A stretch of DNA of 64,000 nt from Cyanidiococcus yangmingshanensis (lineage: Eukaryota; Rhodophyta; Bangiophyceae; Cyanidiales; Cyanidiaceae). The notes below the pieces were generated by a model. That model was not told the DNA's origin and did no database searches. It worked only from the letters and a program-made list of their open reading frames with translations. Where the stretch lies: NCBI GenBank assembly GCA_013995675.1, contig VWRR01000015.1:450146-514145 (forward strand), read 5' to 3'. The translations under genes were made by a program, and so were the position numbers. Positions 41,311 through 50,421 of the stretch are shown here, piece after piece (position 1 is the stretch's first letter; each line of letters opens with the position of its first letter).

Positions 41311-42321
41311 ATGTCGTTAGCACAAGTGGAGCCGATGACTGATGTCGTGTCCTCGAAGGAGAGTGGTCCGCTGGGGATGACCCCTAGTGCAACAGGAAGC
41401 AATAGTTACGACTTGGACGCATGGATAGCTCAGCTGCTGTCGGAGAACTGTCGACCGCTGAGCGAGGAGCAGGTGAAGTGGTTGTGTGACCGCGCTCGAG
41501 AGATCTTTATGGAGGAATCGAACGTTCAGCTGGTCACTTGTCCTGTGACTGTTTGTGGTGACATTCATGGCCAGTTTCATGACCTGCTTGAGCTGTTCAA
41601 AATTGGTGGCAAGTGTCCGGATACGAATTATCTGTTCATGGGCGACTATGTTGATCGAGGCTACTACTCCGTGGAGACGGTCACGGCGTTGATCTGTCTC
41701 AAGGTACGATATCCACAGCGGGTGACGATTTTGCGTGGAAATCACGAGTCGCGCCAGATCACGCAAGTCTACGGCTTCTACGACGAGTGTTTGCGAAAAT
41801 ACGGAAACGCTAACGTGTGGAAGTATTTCACGGACCTTTTCGACTATATGCCGTTGACGGCAATTGTGGAGAACCAGATTTTTTGTCTTCATGGCGGACT
41901 GTCGCCCTCCATAGACACGCTGGATCAAATTCGGAGCTTGGATCGAATGCAGGAGGTTCCGCACGAGGGGCCCATGTGTGATCTTCTGTGGTCGGACCCG
42001 GACGATCGCTGCGGATGGGGTATCTCCCCGCGTGGCGCCGGATACACGTTCGGCCAGGACATATCGGAGCAGTTTAACCGGACGAATGGGCTGTCGCTAA
42101 TTGCGAGAGCGCATCAGCTCGTCATGGAGGGTTACAACTGGTGCCACGAGCGTAGTGTCGTTACGATTTTCAGTGCGCCGAACTATTGCTATCGGTGTGG
42201 GAATCAGGCCGCGATCATGGAACTTGACGAGCATGAGAAATATACGTTTCTGCAATTCGATCCCGCTCCGCGGCGTGGTGAGCCTCATTTAACGCGACGC
42301 ACCCCAGATTACTTCCTCTGA
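41311..42321 (+). CDS. PP2AC: Protein phosphatase 2A catalytic subunit
   Basis: Ser/Thr phosphatase catalytic subunit acting with scaffold and B subunits in the cytosol and nucleus. 336 residues from an ATG at 41311. The first ~30 residues ([20 protein letters not shown]) are an extension not present in the ~309-residue human enzyme. PPP-family metal and phosphate motifs are intact: [35 protein letters not shown], and [16 protein letters not shown]2A-specific segments include [40 protein letters not shown] and [11 protein letters not shown]. The C-terminus TPDYFL is the PP2A tail whose final Leu is carboxymethylated and whose Tyr is phosphorylated. TPDYFL distinguishes it from PP4 and PP6. 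Intact frame. Confidence 0.97.
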   Translation: MSLAQVEPMTDVVSSKESGPLGMTPSATGSNSYDLDAWIAQLLSENCRPLSEEQVKWLCDRAREIFMEESNVQLVTCPVTVCGDIHGQFHDLLELFKIGGKCPDTNYLFMGDYVDRGYYSVETVTALICLKVRYPQRVTILRGNHESRQITQVYGFYDECLRKYGNANVWKYFTDLFDYMPLTAIVENQIFCLHGGLSPSIDTLDQIRSLDRMQEVPHEGPMCDLLWSDPDDRCGWGISPRGAGYTFGQDISEQFNRTNGLSLIARAHQLVMEGYNWCHERSVVTIFSAPNYCYRCGNQAAIMELDEHEKYTFLQFDPAPRRGEPHLTRRTPDYFL

Positions 42322-43788
42322 GCCCATTCTGGGGTCGCTCACCCGCTCGCCCTTGGTATCCTTGGATTCCATCGCTTCGTCTGTGTGGGCATCACATCAT
42401 TGTTGTCTCGCGAGCCGCAGTTCGCGGTTCAGGGGCGGTCTGGCCAGGCCGGTGGCTGGTCTGATGCTGTCTCTGAACACCGAAGGGGCCCCCCGATGTG
42501 GATGATTGGTGTCCTAGAGCGCTCGGTTGTCGGCCATGAAGGATCGGTTCACTGAGGGCGACAGTCGTGAACGACGCCACGCGTCACCTGGGTAAGCGCG
42601 TATCCTGGCCTTGGGTTTGGGACACATCGCTGCCTGATGACAATAGCTGGATCCACACCTACGAACAGGCCATGGGGCCTTTTCGCTCTTGGGCACGAGT
42701 CGGCGTTCGTATCCGCTCATCTGTCGTCGCTTCGTTATCGAAGACGCTACAATAACGCTCACTTGCTGCGTTCTGACGCCTGTTCCGTAAAGTATCTCAG
42801 CTCGGCGACAGAAGCATGCGATATCCGTGATATGACGCTGCGAGCTCGCCGCAGAAACAGAGCTCGAGCGCGTCGGCTCCTTGGACGACCAGCGAGGAAC
42901 GTCGACACAGAGCGACATCGCTTACCGAACTCGTGCCAATCAACACAGTGGATCTTTATTCCGCGAGTCGCGGAAAGCACCAAACCGATTTGCTGCTCCC
43001 GAACGCATCCTCTCTCAAGCAGCTGGCCGAAATACGAAAGCCCGAGCGCTTCAAGGCCGAATACCGATCCTAGTGCTCTTGCGAGGCATCCAGCCCAGTT
43101 TCATCCGTATTCCAAAGCGAGCCTGCGATGCTCAATCAAGTTTTTGCTCTTCGTGAAAGCAGAACATCGCTCCTCTGTTGGATGCATGCTGCGAGTATGA
43201 CGGCAGCTCGGTCCTGAGGGACTCACCGAGACTCACAGGCCGTGCCTAGCCGTCAAAGTAGTGTTGATCGAACGTATCATTACCGAGTCGCCTCGTATTC
43301 ATGAGTTTCCCTTTCGTCCTGAGGCGAAACCAATCCTTCTTTGCTCTTTGGCATCGTAAATGCTCTACCCTATATCCCGAAAGGTCGACGACCTTGGGGA
43401 TACCCCTATTTTGATGGATGATACCCGAGATCACTCCGATGCTGCGACGTGCACCAGGACGTGGTCCGTTTCGCTGAGTTCCTATTGTGCCGCTGCACAG
43501 ATGCAGGCCGTGTAGGTTTGCTGCACTCGGCAGAGCCAAGCGGAGCAGTTCCGGCCACGATGACCAGCACCGTCGTTGCGGGTTAGCCGCTCGTCTGCAC
43601 AAGGCTGGTCTGGTGGAAGCGCCCACTCGAGCTAGGCGGAGCAACCACGTGCTTGCTCCAAAACGCCCTCTGTGCTGCGCTGTCCTCCGGCTCTCGGAGC
43701 GCTTCCTAGTACACGTTGCACCAGTGTTGCGCTACAACTCGAGTGTCCCTCTGCAACGTGGGCTACATCTAAACGTTTGCTCTCGACG
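42322..43788. other. Intergenic region, 1.5 kb, PP2A to ELMOD
   Basis: An ATG near 42,537 opens MKDRFTEGDSRERRHASPG and then stops; the adjoining frame to 42755 reads RVSWPWVWDTSLPDDNSWIH and looks protein-like, so a ~75-residue disturbed gene is possible. The rest shows only fortuitous frames on both strands. Confidence 0.35.
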
Positions 43789-44793
43789 ATGACCTCGGCA
43801 CTGGGCTGGACGAAGCGCCTGCTCCATATCGCCACAGGTCGGAGCGAGCTGGTCCGAATCTGCAGCAGCGCTGGACACAGTCAACAAGTGAGCGTGCGAG
43901 TGTACCGCTGCCTACAGAATTCGAAAGACATGGTGGATTTATGGAAGCGATTTAAGCAAGAGAGCTCGAGTGGTGCGCCTGTCGATCTGGAGGCGTGGAC
44001 TCGCGCTTTCCTAAAGGTCAAGCAGACGCGACCACGAAGCCAAGCGCAGGATCAGCTCTTTCGCAACCTCCTATTGAGTCTGACCGACGCGTCCCAGTGG
44101 GAGCGCGCCAAGCGAACCCTCGGCGACCTGGTCGACACCCGGTTTCAAAGTAAGGATTGCGGACATCAGGAGTTGCTCGAAAGACTTTGGCAACGTTTAC
44201 AACCGCTTGTCGCCGCTGATTTGAATACGAATAAACGAGACTGGAGACGTCTCGGATTCCAAGGCGATGACCCGAGCACGGACTTTCGAGGCATGGGTGT
44301 ATTCGCGTTGCACCAGCTCGTCTACTTCGCGGAGACTCGACGGCGTGTCGTTCAACGGATTATAACAGAGGCGAGTGAGGAAAGCTGGACCAATGTCCAT
44401 CAAAGTGCTACAGGTTCCGGACCACCTGTCATGCAACTGAAACGTTACTATCCATTCGCAGTGACCGGCATTCACGTGAGCGCGTTCATCGTTCGGCTCG
44501 TCCAGGAGGACGCCTTTGTGGACACTTGGATGGGTCAGCGTGCCGACACTATCCTCCAAAAGATCAATGACCTCTATTGCGATACATTCATTCTGTTTCA
44601 TGAGCATTGGCGCCAAGGCCCCGAACGAAGCGTCATGGATTTTCCAAAAGTGTTCCGCGAATGTTGCGCTCAGGTTGAGCAGCAGATCCGTCTGGGAGTT
44701 TTTCTGCCGCATCTGCGAGGCGAAACCGCCGACGAATATCCTGGGGACACTTTTGTCGGAAAATGCTCCGTTCAGCACATACGCTCGGACTAG
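43789..44793 (+). CDS. ELMO-domain protein (ELMOD-type)
   Basis: ELMO-domain proteins act as GTPase-activating proteins for ARF/ARL GTPases or as partners of Rac exchange factors. 334 residues from an ATG at 43789 (MTSALGWTKRLLHIATGRSE); upstream codons start with GTG. After a helical region (~40-150) the ELMO core reads DWRRLGFQGDDPSTDFRGMG (~152-171), the family hallmark (W..iGFQG.DP.tDFRGmG), then VFALHQLVYFAETR, YYPFAVTGIHVSAFIVRLV and FHEHWRQGP. The Arg in W-R-R-L-G-F-Q followed by D-P-x-T-D-F-R-G suggests the ARL2-GAP (ELMOD1/2) class. Intact frame. Its 3' end faces a minus-strand membrane-protein region. Confidence 0.9.
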   Translation: MTSALGWTKRLLHIATGRSELVRICSSAGHSQQVSVRVYRCLQNSKDMVDLWKRFKQESSSGAPVDLEAWTRAFLKVKQTRPRSQAQDQLFRNLLLSLTDASQWERAKRTLGDLVDTRFQSKDCGHQELLERLWQRLQPLVAADLNTNKRDWRRLGFQGDDPSTDFRGMGVFALHQLVYFAETRRRVVQRIITEASEESWTNVHQSATGSGPPVMQLKRYYPFAVTGIHVSAFIVRLVQEDAFVDTWMGQRADTILQKINDLYCDTFILFHEHWRQGPERSVMDFPKVFRECCAQVEQQIRLGVFLPHLRGETADEYPGDTFVGKCSVQHIRSD

Positions 44794-45544
44794 TTGCGCA
44801 CAACTGCAACCGTTCGATAAGCATGAGTGCGAGCAAACAGCACACGCAACCCGCACAGAGTACCTGGTGTGACAGCACCGCCAGGCAGTAAAACCAGAAA
44901 GCCAGTAGGACGCTGCTTGCACCCAGGACGAGAGATGCATCGCGGCACGTGCTCAGATCCCATCGCAGCGCTGCTAGCTGCCAAACTCCACTCTGGTGTC
45001 GAAACTGTCGCAGACGCGTGAATAAAACCGTGAGGCGTTTCCCCCAGGATGTTTCGCGACGATCACACTGCTCTGTAGCCTCTTCATCTCGCTGCATTCC
45101 GAGTGCACTTGGTGGGTGCTTATCCCTGGCAACACCGCTGGGTTCGTTCAGCGCCACCAGTTCGGTTCCAAACCAAAGGCCAGCGCAGCGAGAGGAGTCG
45201 CTGACCGGTGAGCTCGTTGAAGGAGCCACAACCCCGACGACACAGGTTTCGCCTAGACAGTGCCTCCAGAGCGTCGTAACTCGTGTTCACCGCCAGCACA
45301 AGACCTAAGACCAAAGTCTTTTACAGAAGAAGGTTTCAAAGACCAGAACCAGGGTCTTTCGGAAGCGTGGAGCACTCACAGGACCTTGCCGAATAACGCC
45401 TTGCGTATCGCCCAGGATGGGATTCTTGCTCGGAGGGTCTCGCTCTCTCACCAGTTCTGGATGGTGTGCCTCCTCGGCGCGTTTGACTCGAATAGTCGTA
45501 CCGAAAACGGGTAAAGCTTCTCTCTGGTTCCATCCAGTATGCAT
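44790..45544 (-). CDS. Possible reticulon-like membrane protein, frame-disrupted (tentative)
   Basis: The strongest piece starts at an ATG at 45095-45097 (MQRDEEATEQCDRRETSWGK) and contains LRWDLSTCRDASLVLGASSV and LLAFWFYCLAVLSHQVLCAG followed by CVCCLLALMLIERLQL, a hydrophobic hairpin with a W..d...L..G lead-in like a reticulon domain. This frame runs on into the ELMOD antisense strand, while a neighbouring frame stops at 44790, so a shift near 44.82 kb is likely. Upstream frames (an ATG at 45544, MHTGWNQREALPVFGTTIRV) may be the N-terminal part. Reticulons shape tubular ER. Family assignment is weak; the presence of a membrane protein is fairly likely. Confidence 0.35.
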
Positions 45545-46161
45545 ACAGCCGCTTGACCACCGCTCTTTCTTGAGCGCAGACGGAGGAGCTCCGTAGCGAC
45601 GACGCTCGGTCTAGGGCACTGTCGAGGGCAGGACGGCACCTCCACACTCGGTGGTCCCCAGTCTGTGATGCTGGGACCACATCGACCAGATACTGTTCCT
45701 GCGCTCGTAAAGAGCTTGTCGTCTCCAATATCCTACACAGTTTAGCTTGTTTCGCGGTAATATTTCAGATCAGAGGTTGAGACGGCGAGCCCGGTGCTGC
45801 AACAGGCATCGGTTACTGGCTCTTGCCAGCAAGCGCCTGCTGCAGTTTCCTCCCGGCAAGCACAAGATATCACAAAAACGTCCTGTTCTGAACAAGCTTC
45901 ATGGTCTACTCACGGAGATGGCCCTGGATATTCCGCCCAGGTTGCGGGATGGCGTTGTCGTGTCGAGCAAGCTCCGAGCGTCTATCGACTGCATCGCCTG
46001 GTTCCTATTCCTGGAGCTAACTCGTCTCACACGAGGATATCGATTCAGCTGAGCGCACTGATCACCGGCTGCGGAGTTACATTGACGATGCGACGCCCTC
46101 ATGATCTGGGATGGTATCCTTTCCCCCAAACTCCGTTACGGATTGTGCTGAACGCCGATCC
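45545..46161. other. Intergenic region, 0.6 kb
   Basis: Between two minus-strand genes. Short frames only; no repeat or RNA recognised. Confidence 0.45.
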
Positions 46162-47523
46162 TCAAGTTCGTCTACGGAATCGTTGCAGCCATCCCTGCGC
46201 CAACGGAATATCTACGAGATGGCCAGTTGGGTCCAGGTACAGTCTCGGTCCAAAGAGGATACCAAAGACGGCCCCACCAAGCAGACCGCCGAGATGTCCA
46301 AAGTTGTCGATACGGCTCGCAGGCGCGAGACCCTGTCCCAAGTTCAAGAGTGTTACCCAAGCAATGTTGCGAAGCATCCTCTGGCTATGCTCTTGTCCGA
46401 ACCAATCTCCGTTACAGGCATAAAAGGCTGCCATAGCACCTACGAGGCCAAAGATCGCACTGCTTGCACCGACAGAGGGCGCCGTATTGAAGAGGAACGA
46501 GAAGAGATTCCCAGAGAGACCGCTCAGCAGGTAAAGGGTCGCATAGCGTCGGTGTCCGTAGGTCGCCTCGATCTGTGGACCCAGGCTCTTCAGCGACGAC
46601 AGATTCACGATGAGATGCAGCGTATTGCCGTGGAGAAACAGCGGTGTAAAGAACCGATACCATTCACCTGCCTGAATGGCCGCGTTGACTTTGGCACCCG
46701 CCATAACGTAAGCAGGTCCGGCCAACAGTTGTAACAGAAACGAAAGTATGGTCAGCGCTGCGAGCCAATCCGTCACCTGCGGTTCCGTATTCAGTCGATA
46801 GGGTCTTCCAGGATATCGGCAGCGTCTCAGTGCACCTCGCCGTGCCCCAGAGGGAGGATACGATTTTCCGGACTTGGCCGCTAGCAGAGCCAAGGTTCGC
46901 GCTCCGAAACCCCAGAGCTGGGCCAGCGAGAGCGTATCTAGCCAGGACGCTCCGTGACCACGCTCAGGCGAAGGCTCGTCGCGACAACCATAGGAACCAC
47001 CCCGTCGTCTTGGCGGAAGGCGGCCATTATGATCGCCACTACCCCCAGTCTCAACGAATGATGAGCGTTGGCTACGGAGTCGAGCTCGCCGAGGAGTGTG
47101 CCAGCCGGTAACTGCACGTTCGCGGCGACAGTCAGCGAGCGTTCCAGCGCCGGGTCTATCGCTCTCGATCACTGTAACTACATCATATCCTAGTTGCAGA
47201 ATAGCTGCTGAAACGCCTAGAGAACCAAGACGAGTGCAGCTCTGTACCTGGTTGTGTTCGCCTTTGACGTTTCGTGGTCTGGCTTTCGTTGAAAGTCGAA
47301 CGCCTAATTTAAGCGAATTCAGCTGCAGGCTCGTTCGAAAGTAGCACCTTGTTCCGTTTCGAACTGTGACTGAAGAGGAGCAACGGATTACCAATACACT
47401 TTTATTGGCAGTTGACGAGTGCAGCCCGCTCCTCAGCGTGAGCGCCACGTGAGCTCGTGCCGCTCGAGCGACGAGCAGTTGAACATACCCGATGCGTTGC
47501 AGTTTGGGGCGCTGCTTTGTCAT
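46162..47523 (-). CDS. Rhomboid-family intramembrane serine protease, organelle-targeted
   Basis: Rhomboids cleave membrane proteins within the bilayer. The ATG at 47521-47523 gives MTKQRPKLQRIGYVQLLVAR; codons upstream start with GTG. About 250 N-terminal residues are Arg/Ser/Gly-rich, consistent with a plastid or mitochondrial leader plus linker. The rhomboid core follows: LFLHGNTLHLIVNLSSLKSL (H...HL..N oxyanion region), ATYGHRRYATLYLLSGLSGN, SVGASSAIFGLVGAMAAFYA with the catalytic Ser at residue 354 (codon 46462-46464; GASS rather than the commoner GASG), and IDNFGHLGGLLGGAVFGILF with the catalytic His. The layout resembles plant chloroplast rhomboids with six transmembrane helices. 453 residues, intact; divergent from DBP9. 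Confidence 0.9.
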   Translation of the reverse strand: MTKQRPKLQRIGYVQLLVARAARAHVALTLRSGLHSSTANKSVLVIRCSSSVTVRNGTRCYFRTSLQLNSLKLGVRLSTKARPRNVKGEHNQVQSCTRLGSLGVSAAILQLGYDVVTVIESDRPGAGTLADCRRERAVTGWHTPRRARLRSQRSSFVETGGSGDHNGRLPPRRRGGSYGCRDEPSPERGHGASWLDTLSLAQLWGFGARTLALLAAKSGKSYPPSGARRGALRRCRYPGRPYRLNTEPQVTDWLAALTILSFLLQLLAGPAYVMAGAKVNAAIQAGEWYRFFTPLFLHGNTLHLIVNLSSLKSLGPQIEATYGHRRYATLYLLSGLSGNLFSFLFNTAPSVGASSAIFGLVGAMAAFYACNGDWFGQEHSQRMLRNIAWVTLLNLGQGLAPASRIDNFGHLGGLLGGAVFGILFGPRLYLDPTGHLVDIPLAQGWLQRFRRRT

Positions 47524-48008
47524 CTCATGCACCAGAATAACGTTGTCCTACCAAGTGGAACGTTGCAGACTGTAGCGGGCCAGCGCCAGGTCGTTCAACG
47601 AGCTGCAGTTGGAACTGCAGTCGTTCAAACGAAAACGACCTTGACGGCGTACGGAGGCGCTGCAGTGGCCGTCGACGTCGTCGTCAAGGCCCTACGTTCC
47701 TCATTCTTCGAGCCATAGCGTTCTCAGGGAAACGATACGAGCACTGTCAAAGACGACGTGTCTTGGGTCTCCTGCTAGATTCGCCTCCAAGGTCAGGTGT
47801 GTGGACGTGAGCGAGAATACAACTTGGTGGGTCGCACTCGAGTCTGAACGTGCGAAGCGCTGGCGGTCTCGTGCCCCGCGAGCTAGTCTTTCGAGCTGCA
47901 CGTGACGATAACCAGACGTGCTGTTGAACAGCCTTGTCTGGACAACGCGCTCAACGATCTAGACGCTCAGGTTTCGTAAAAATTGTTTGCTTCTCGCCGA
48001 GATCAGAA
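47524..48008. other. Divergent region, rhomboid / DBP9
   Basis: About 485 bases. Frames at 47,419-47,718 (plus) and 47,701-47,901 (minus) have protein-like composition but lack a suitable ATG; neither is called. Confidence 0.45.
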
Positions 48009-49670
48009 ATGGGTGCGTCGAAAGCGACTGCCTTTACGCGTTTTGGTCTTGACGCGCGAGTGCTCGAGGCGGTCGGAGCCCAGCTCCGCTGGCGTGCTCC
48101 CTCCCCAGTCCAGGAGGCGGTGATTCCGGCAGTGCTTGCCGGAAAAGATGTGCTCGTGAATGCTCCAACGGGCTCGGGCAAAACTGGAGCTTATGCGCTT
48201 CCCTTGGTGCATCGGCTGCTCCAGCTCTATGACAGCGAGAATGCTCGCGGCGGCTGGGTGGAGCGCACTCGCGCTCTAGTGGTTGTTCCGAGCCAGGACC
48301 TGGCCATCCAACACGGTCGCATATTTGAAGTCTTACTGAAGCAGCTGCCGCTTCACTGTTGCGTGATCACCGGTTCTGGTGATAACAAATCACTGCTGAA
48401 TACCTGGACCGATGCGAGTATTTGTGTGGGCACCCCTGCTGGTCTCGCTGATTGCTTATCCTCTGAACGGGCTGCAAATATCGTTCTGCTGGTTATTGAC
48501 GAGGCTGACTTGGTGTTAACCTTCGCGAAAAGCACGACTCAAGTCCAGAGCATTGTACAACGCGTACCGGCCACTGCACAGGGCATCCTGGTCAGCGCAA
48601 CTCTGGATGAGGAGGTCGAGGCGCTGCGTGCGCTAGCACTGCACCAGCCGGAGACTTGTCGGGTTGAGGCAAGTTGGGATGCTCAGGCATCCGCTAAACC
48701 ACAACGGGTTCAGTACTGGGTCAGTCGTCTCTCTTCTCCCGATGAGCGCTACCTTTGGCTTTATGTCGTTTTGCGATTGCGTATTCTCCAGGGCCGCATC
48801 CTCGTCTTTGTGAACAGCGTCCCCGGTGCTTATCGAGTGAAGCTCTTCCTCGATCGATTCTCGCTCCGATGCGCAGTGCTCAATGCGGATTTGCCGGTGA
48901 CCTCTCGCCATCACTGCCTACAACAGTTTGACGCCGGTGTCTTTGATATTCTGATCGCGTCAGATGAGGCGACTACGGCGAAGGCGACGGGTTACTCGGC
49001 CTCGCGGGGACTCGATTTCCGGCATGTTGATGTCGTTATTCACTTTGATCTTCCCGCTGACGCAGAGTCCTTTCTGCATCGGTCTGGTCGTACTGCTCGT
49101 GCCGGTCGCCATGGCAAGGTCGTCGCCGTGGTGACGAGCGATGATGAATCCGGTCGTTTGGAACAGTTTTTTGGAGAGCACCCACGATTGTCCACGTATG
49201 AGCGACCTCGACCATTGGCCATTCGAAACGAATCCATGGAGACGTTTCGTTATCGAGCCGAGGATGCGCTCTGCGCCTGTACACTGCTCGCGGTGCGCGA
49301 AGCTCGAGTTCAGGCCCTTCGCGATGAGATGCTTCGCTCACGCGTCTTTCGAGAAGCACTGCTGGCCGCTCGTGATGGGGATCATGCGGATCTGGAGGTG
49401 CTCTCACACGATCGACCGCTCGTTCGAAGGCGCTTGGCAGCACACCTTGCTCATATTCCTGATTATATGCTGAAGGATGATCGTTTATGGCAGGTCTTTG
49501 TTCCAGAGATAGCCAACGCGTCAGGGTCGCGCACTGACTTGAAACCTGCAACCCCTGATGACCTGAACCTACCGGTCGTGAACCGGATAAAACGAAAGCA
49601 CCGATCGAAGCTGGCGCATAGAGCCTCGAGACAAAGAAGCGCCGAGCCGTTAAAACGGCTTCGGCTGTAA
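48009..49670 (+). CDS. DBP9: DEAD-box RNA helicase DBP9/DDX56
   Basis: Nucleolar RNA helicase for 60S subunit assembly. The ATG at 48009 gives MGASKATAFTRFGLDARVLE; the frame upstream begins with TTG. 553 residues. Motifs: Q motif region (F.RFGLD...W..PSPVQEAVIP), APTGSGKT (52-59), VIDEADLVLTF (~163-173), LVSATLDEE (~195), RILVFVNSV, and HRSGRTARAG (~357). The IDEADLVL context, VNS in motif IV, the segment YSASRGLDFRHVDVVIHFDL and the basic C-terminus (NRIKRKHRSKLAHRASRQRS) match the DBP9/DDX56 subfamily rather than other DEAD proteins. It lies downstream of and divergent from the rhomboid gene. Intact frame. Confidence 0.92.
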   Translation: MGASKATAFTRFGLDARVLEAVGAQLRWRAPSPVQEAVIPAVLAGKDVLVNAPTGSGKTGAYALPLVHRLLQLYDSENARGGWVERTRALVVVPSQDLAIQHGRIFEVLLKQLPLHCCVITGSGDNKSLLNTWTDASICVGTPAGLADCLSSERAANIVLLVIDEADLVLTFAKSTTQVQSIVQRVPATAQGILVSATLDEEVEALRALALHQPETCRVEASWDAQASAKPQRVQYWVSRLSSPDERYLWLYVVLRLRILQGRILVFVNSVPGAYRVKLFLDRFSLRCAVLNADLPVTSRHHCLQQFDAGVFDILIASDEATTAKATGYSASRGLDFRHVDVVIHFDLPADAESFLHRSGRTARAGRHGKVVAVVTSDDESGRLEQFFGEHPRLSTYERPRPLAIRNESMETFRYRAEDALCACTLLAVREARVQALRDEMLRSRVFREALLAARDGDHADLEVLSHDRPLVRRRLAAHLAHIPDYMLKDDRLWQVFVPEIANASGSRTDLKPATPDDLNLPVVNRIKRKHRSKLAHRASRQRSAEPLKRLRL

Positions 49671-50421
49671 AGAAGCACATGTGTATCGGGAGTTCTCCCC
49701 GAGTGTATACATCCCTGAGCGGAAGCCCGCACACAGCGAGTGATCCCAGACTAGACTGGTTGATAGCTCCAACAGGATTCGAGCACTCTTCAGAATAAAA
49801 ATATGCCCCAGGGTTTTTTTGGGTCGCTTGACGCTCGGCAGACCACAAATTTGCGTGAGACCGCAGTCGGCAATTGCTCCTTACCATGATCCAGCACGGG
49901 GTCTAGCCAGCGCCTTGGATTCGACCTTTGCTCCGATGGAGGGGGATTCGAACTCTGGTTGGCGGTACCAGCAACAACAGAAAGCTGGTGACTTTCAGAA
50001 GCGTCCCGAAAATGTATCTGGAAAGAGGCATGTTTGGGTGTGCAAATCGCTCGTCGGCAGCGATCACGACAGCAGGATTGCCTGCAGCTCCAATCCAAAA
50101 TATGGTGATCATTCTCCTCTGTAGTTTTTGGAGAACTCTACCTGTGATTTCGGTACCAATGATCGCCTGAAACGAATCAACTACACGTGGATCAGTGACA
50201 GATAAAGTGTTGACATGGCTGCTCAAACGCAAAGTAGAACAGCGCCAGGCTTGTAGACAGCGCACTGTATCTTTATTTCTCGGATCCCTCGTGCCATAAG
50301 GATTTCCGCGCTGCTCTGTACTATCCCCGTTTGCAAGCACAACACTCAACTTTCCCTCTGCTGCATTCGATTCTTGTCCACGCGAGAGAGCGACAGCAGA
50401 TGCAGTCGCATCTCCATCCAA
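49671..50421. other. Convergent intergenic region, DBP9 / BVMO
   Basis: 750 bases. The minus-strand frame across 49,903-50,421 starts with TTG and has no ATG. A tRNA-like GAGTTCGAATCCCC near 49,950 (minus) does not fold into a T-arm. Nothing called. Confidence 0.45.

Noticed and set aside
42597-42605. GTAAGC donor-like site at the end of a short frame, possible intron
   Set aside because: No convincing branch point or acceptor; the adjoining frame continues immediately, which fits a one-base error better.
49935-49970. GAGTTCGAATCCCC on the minus strand, resembling a tRNA B box
   Set aside because: The flanks do not pair as a T-stem and no acceptor or anticodon arm is found nearby; a permuted or intron-bearing tRNA cannot be excluded by eye but is not supported.
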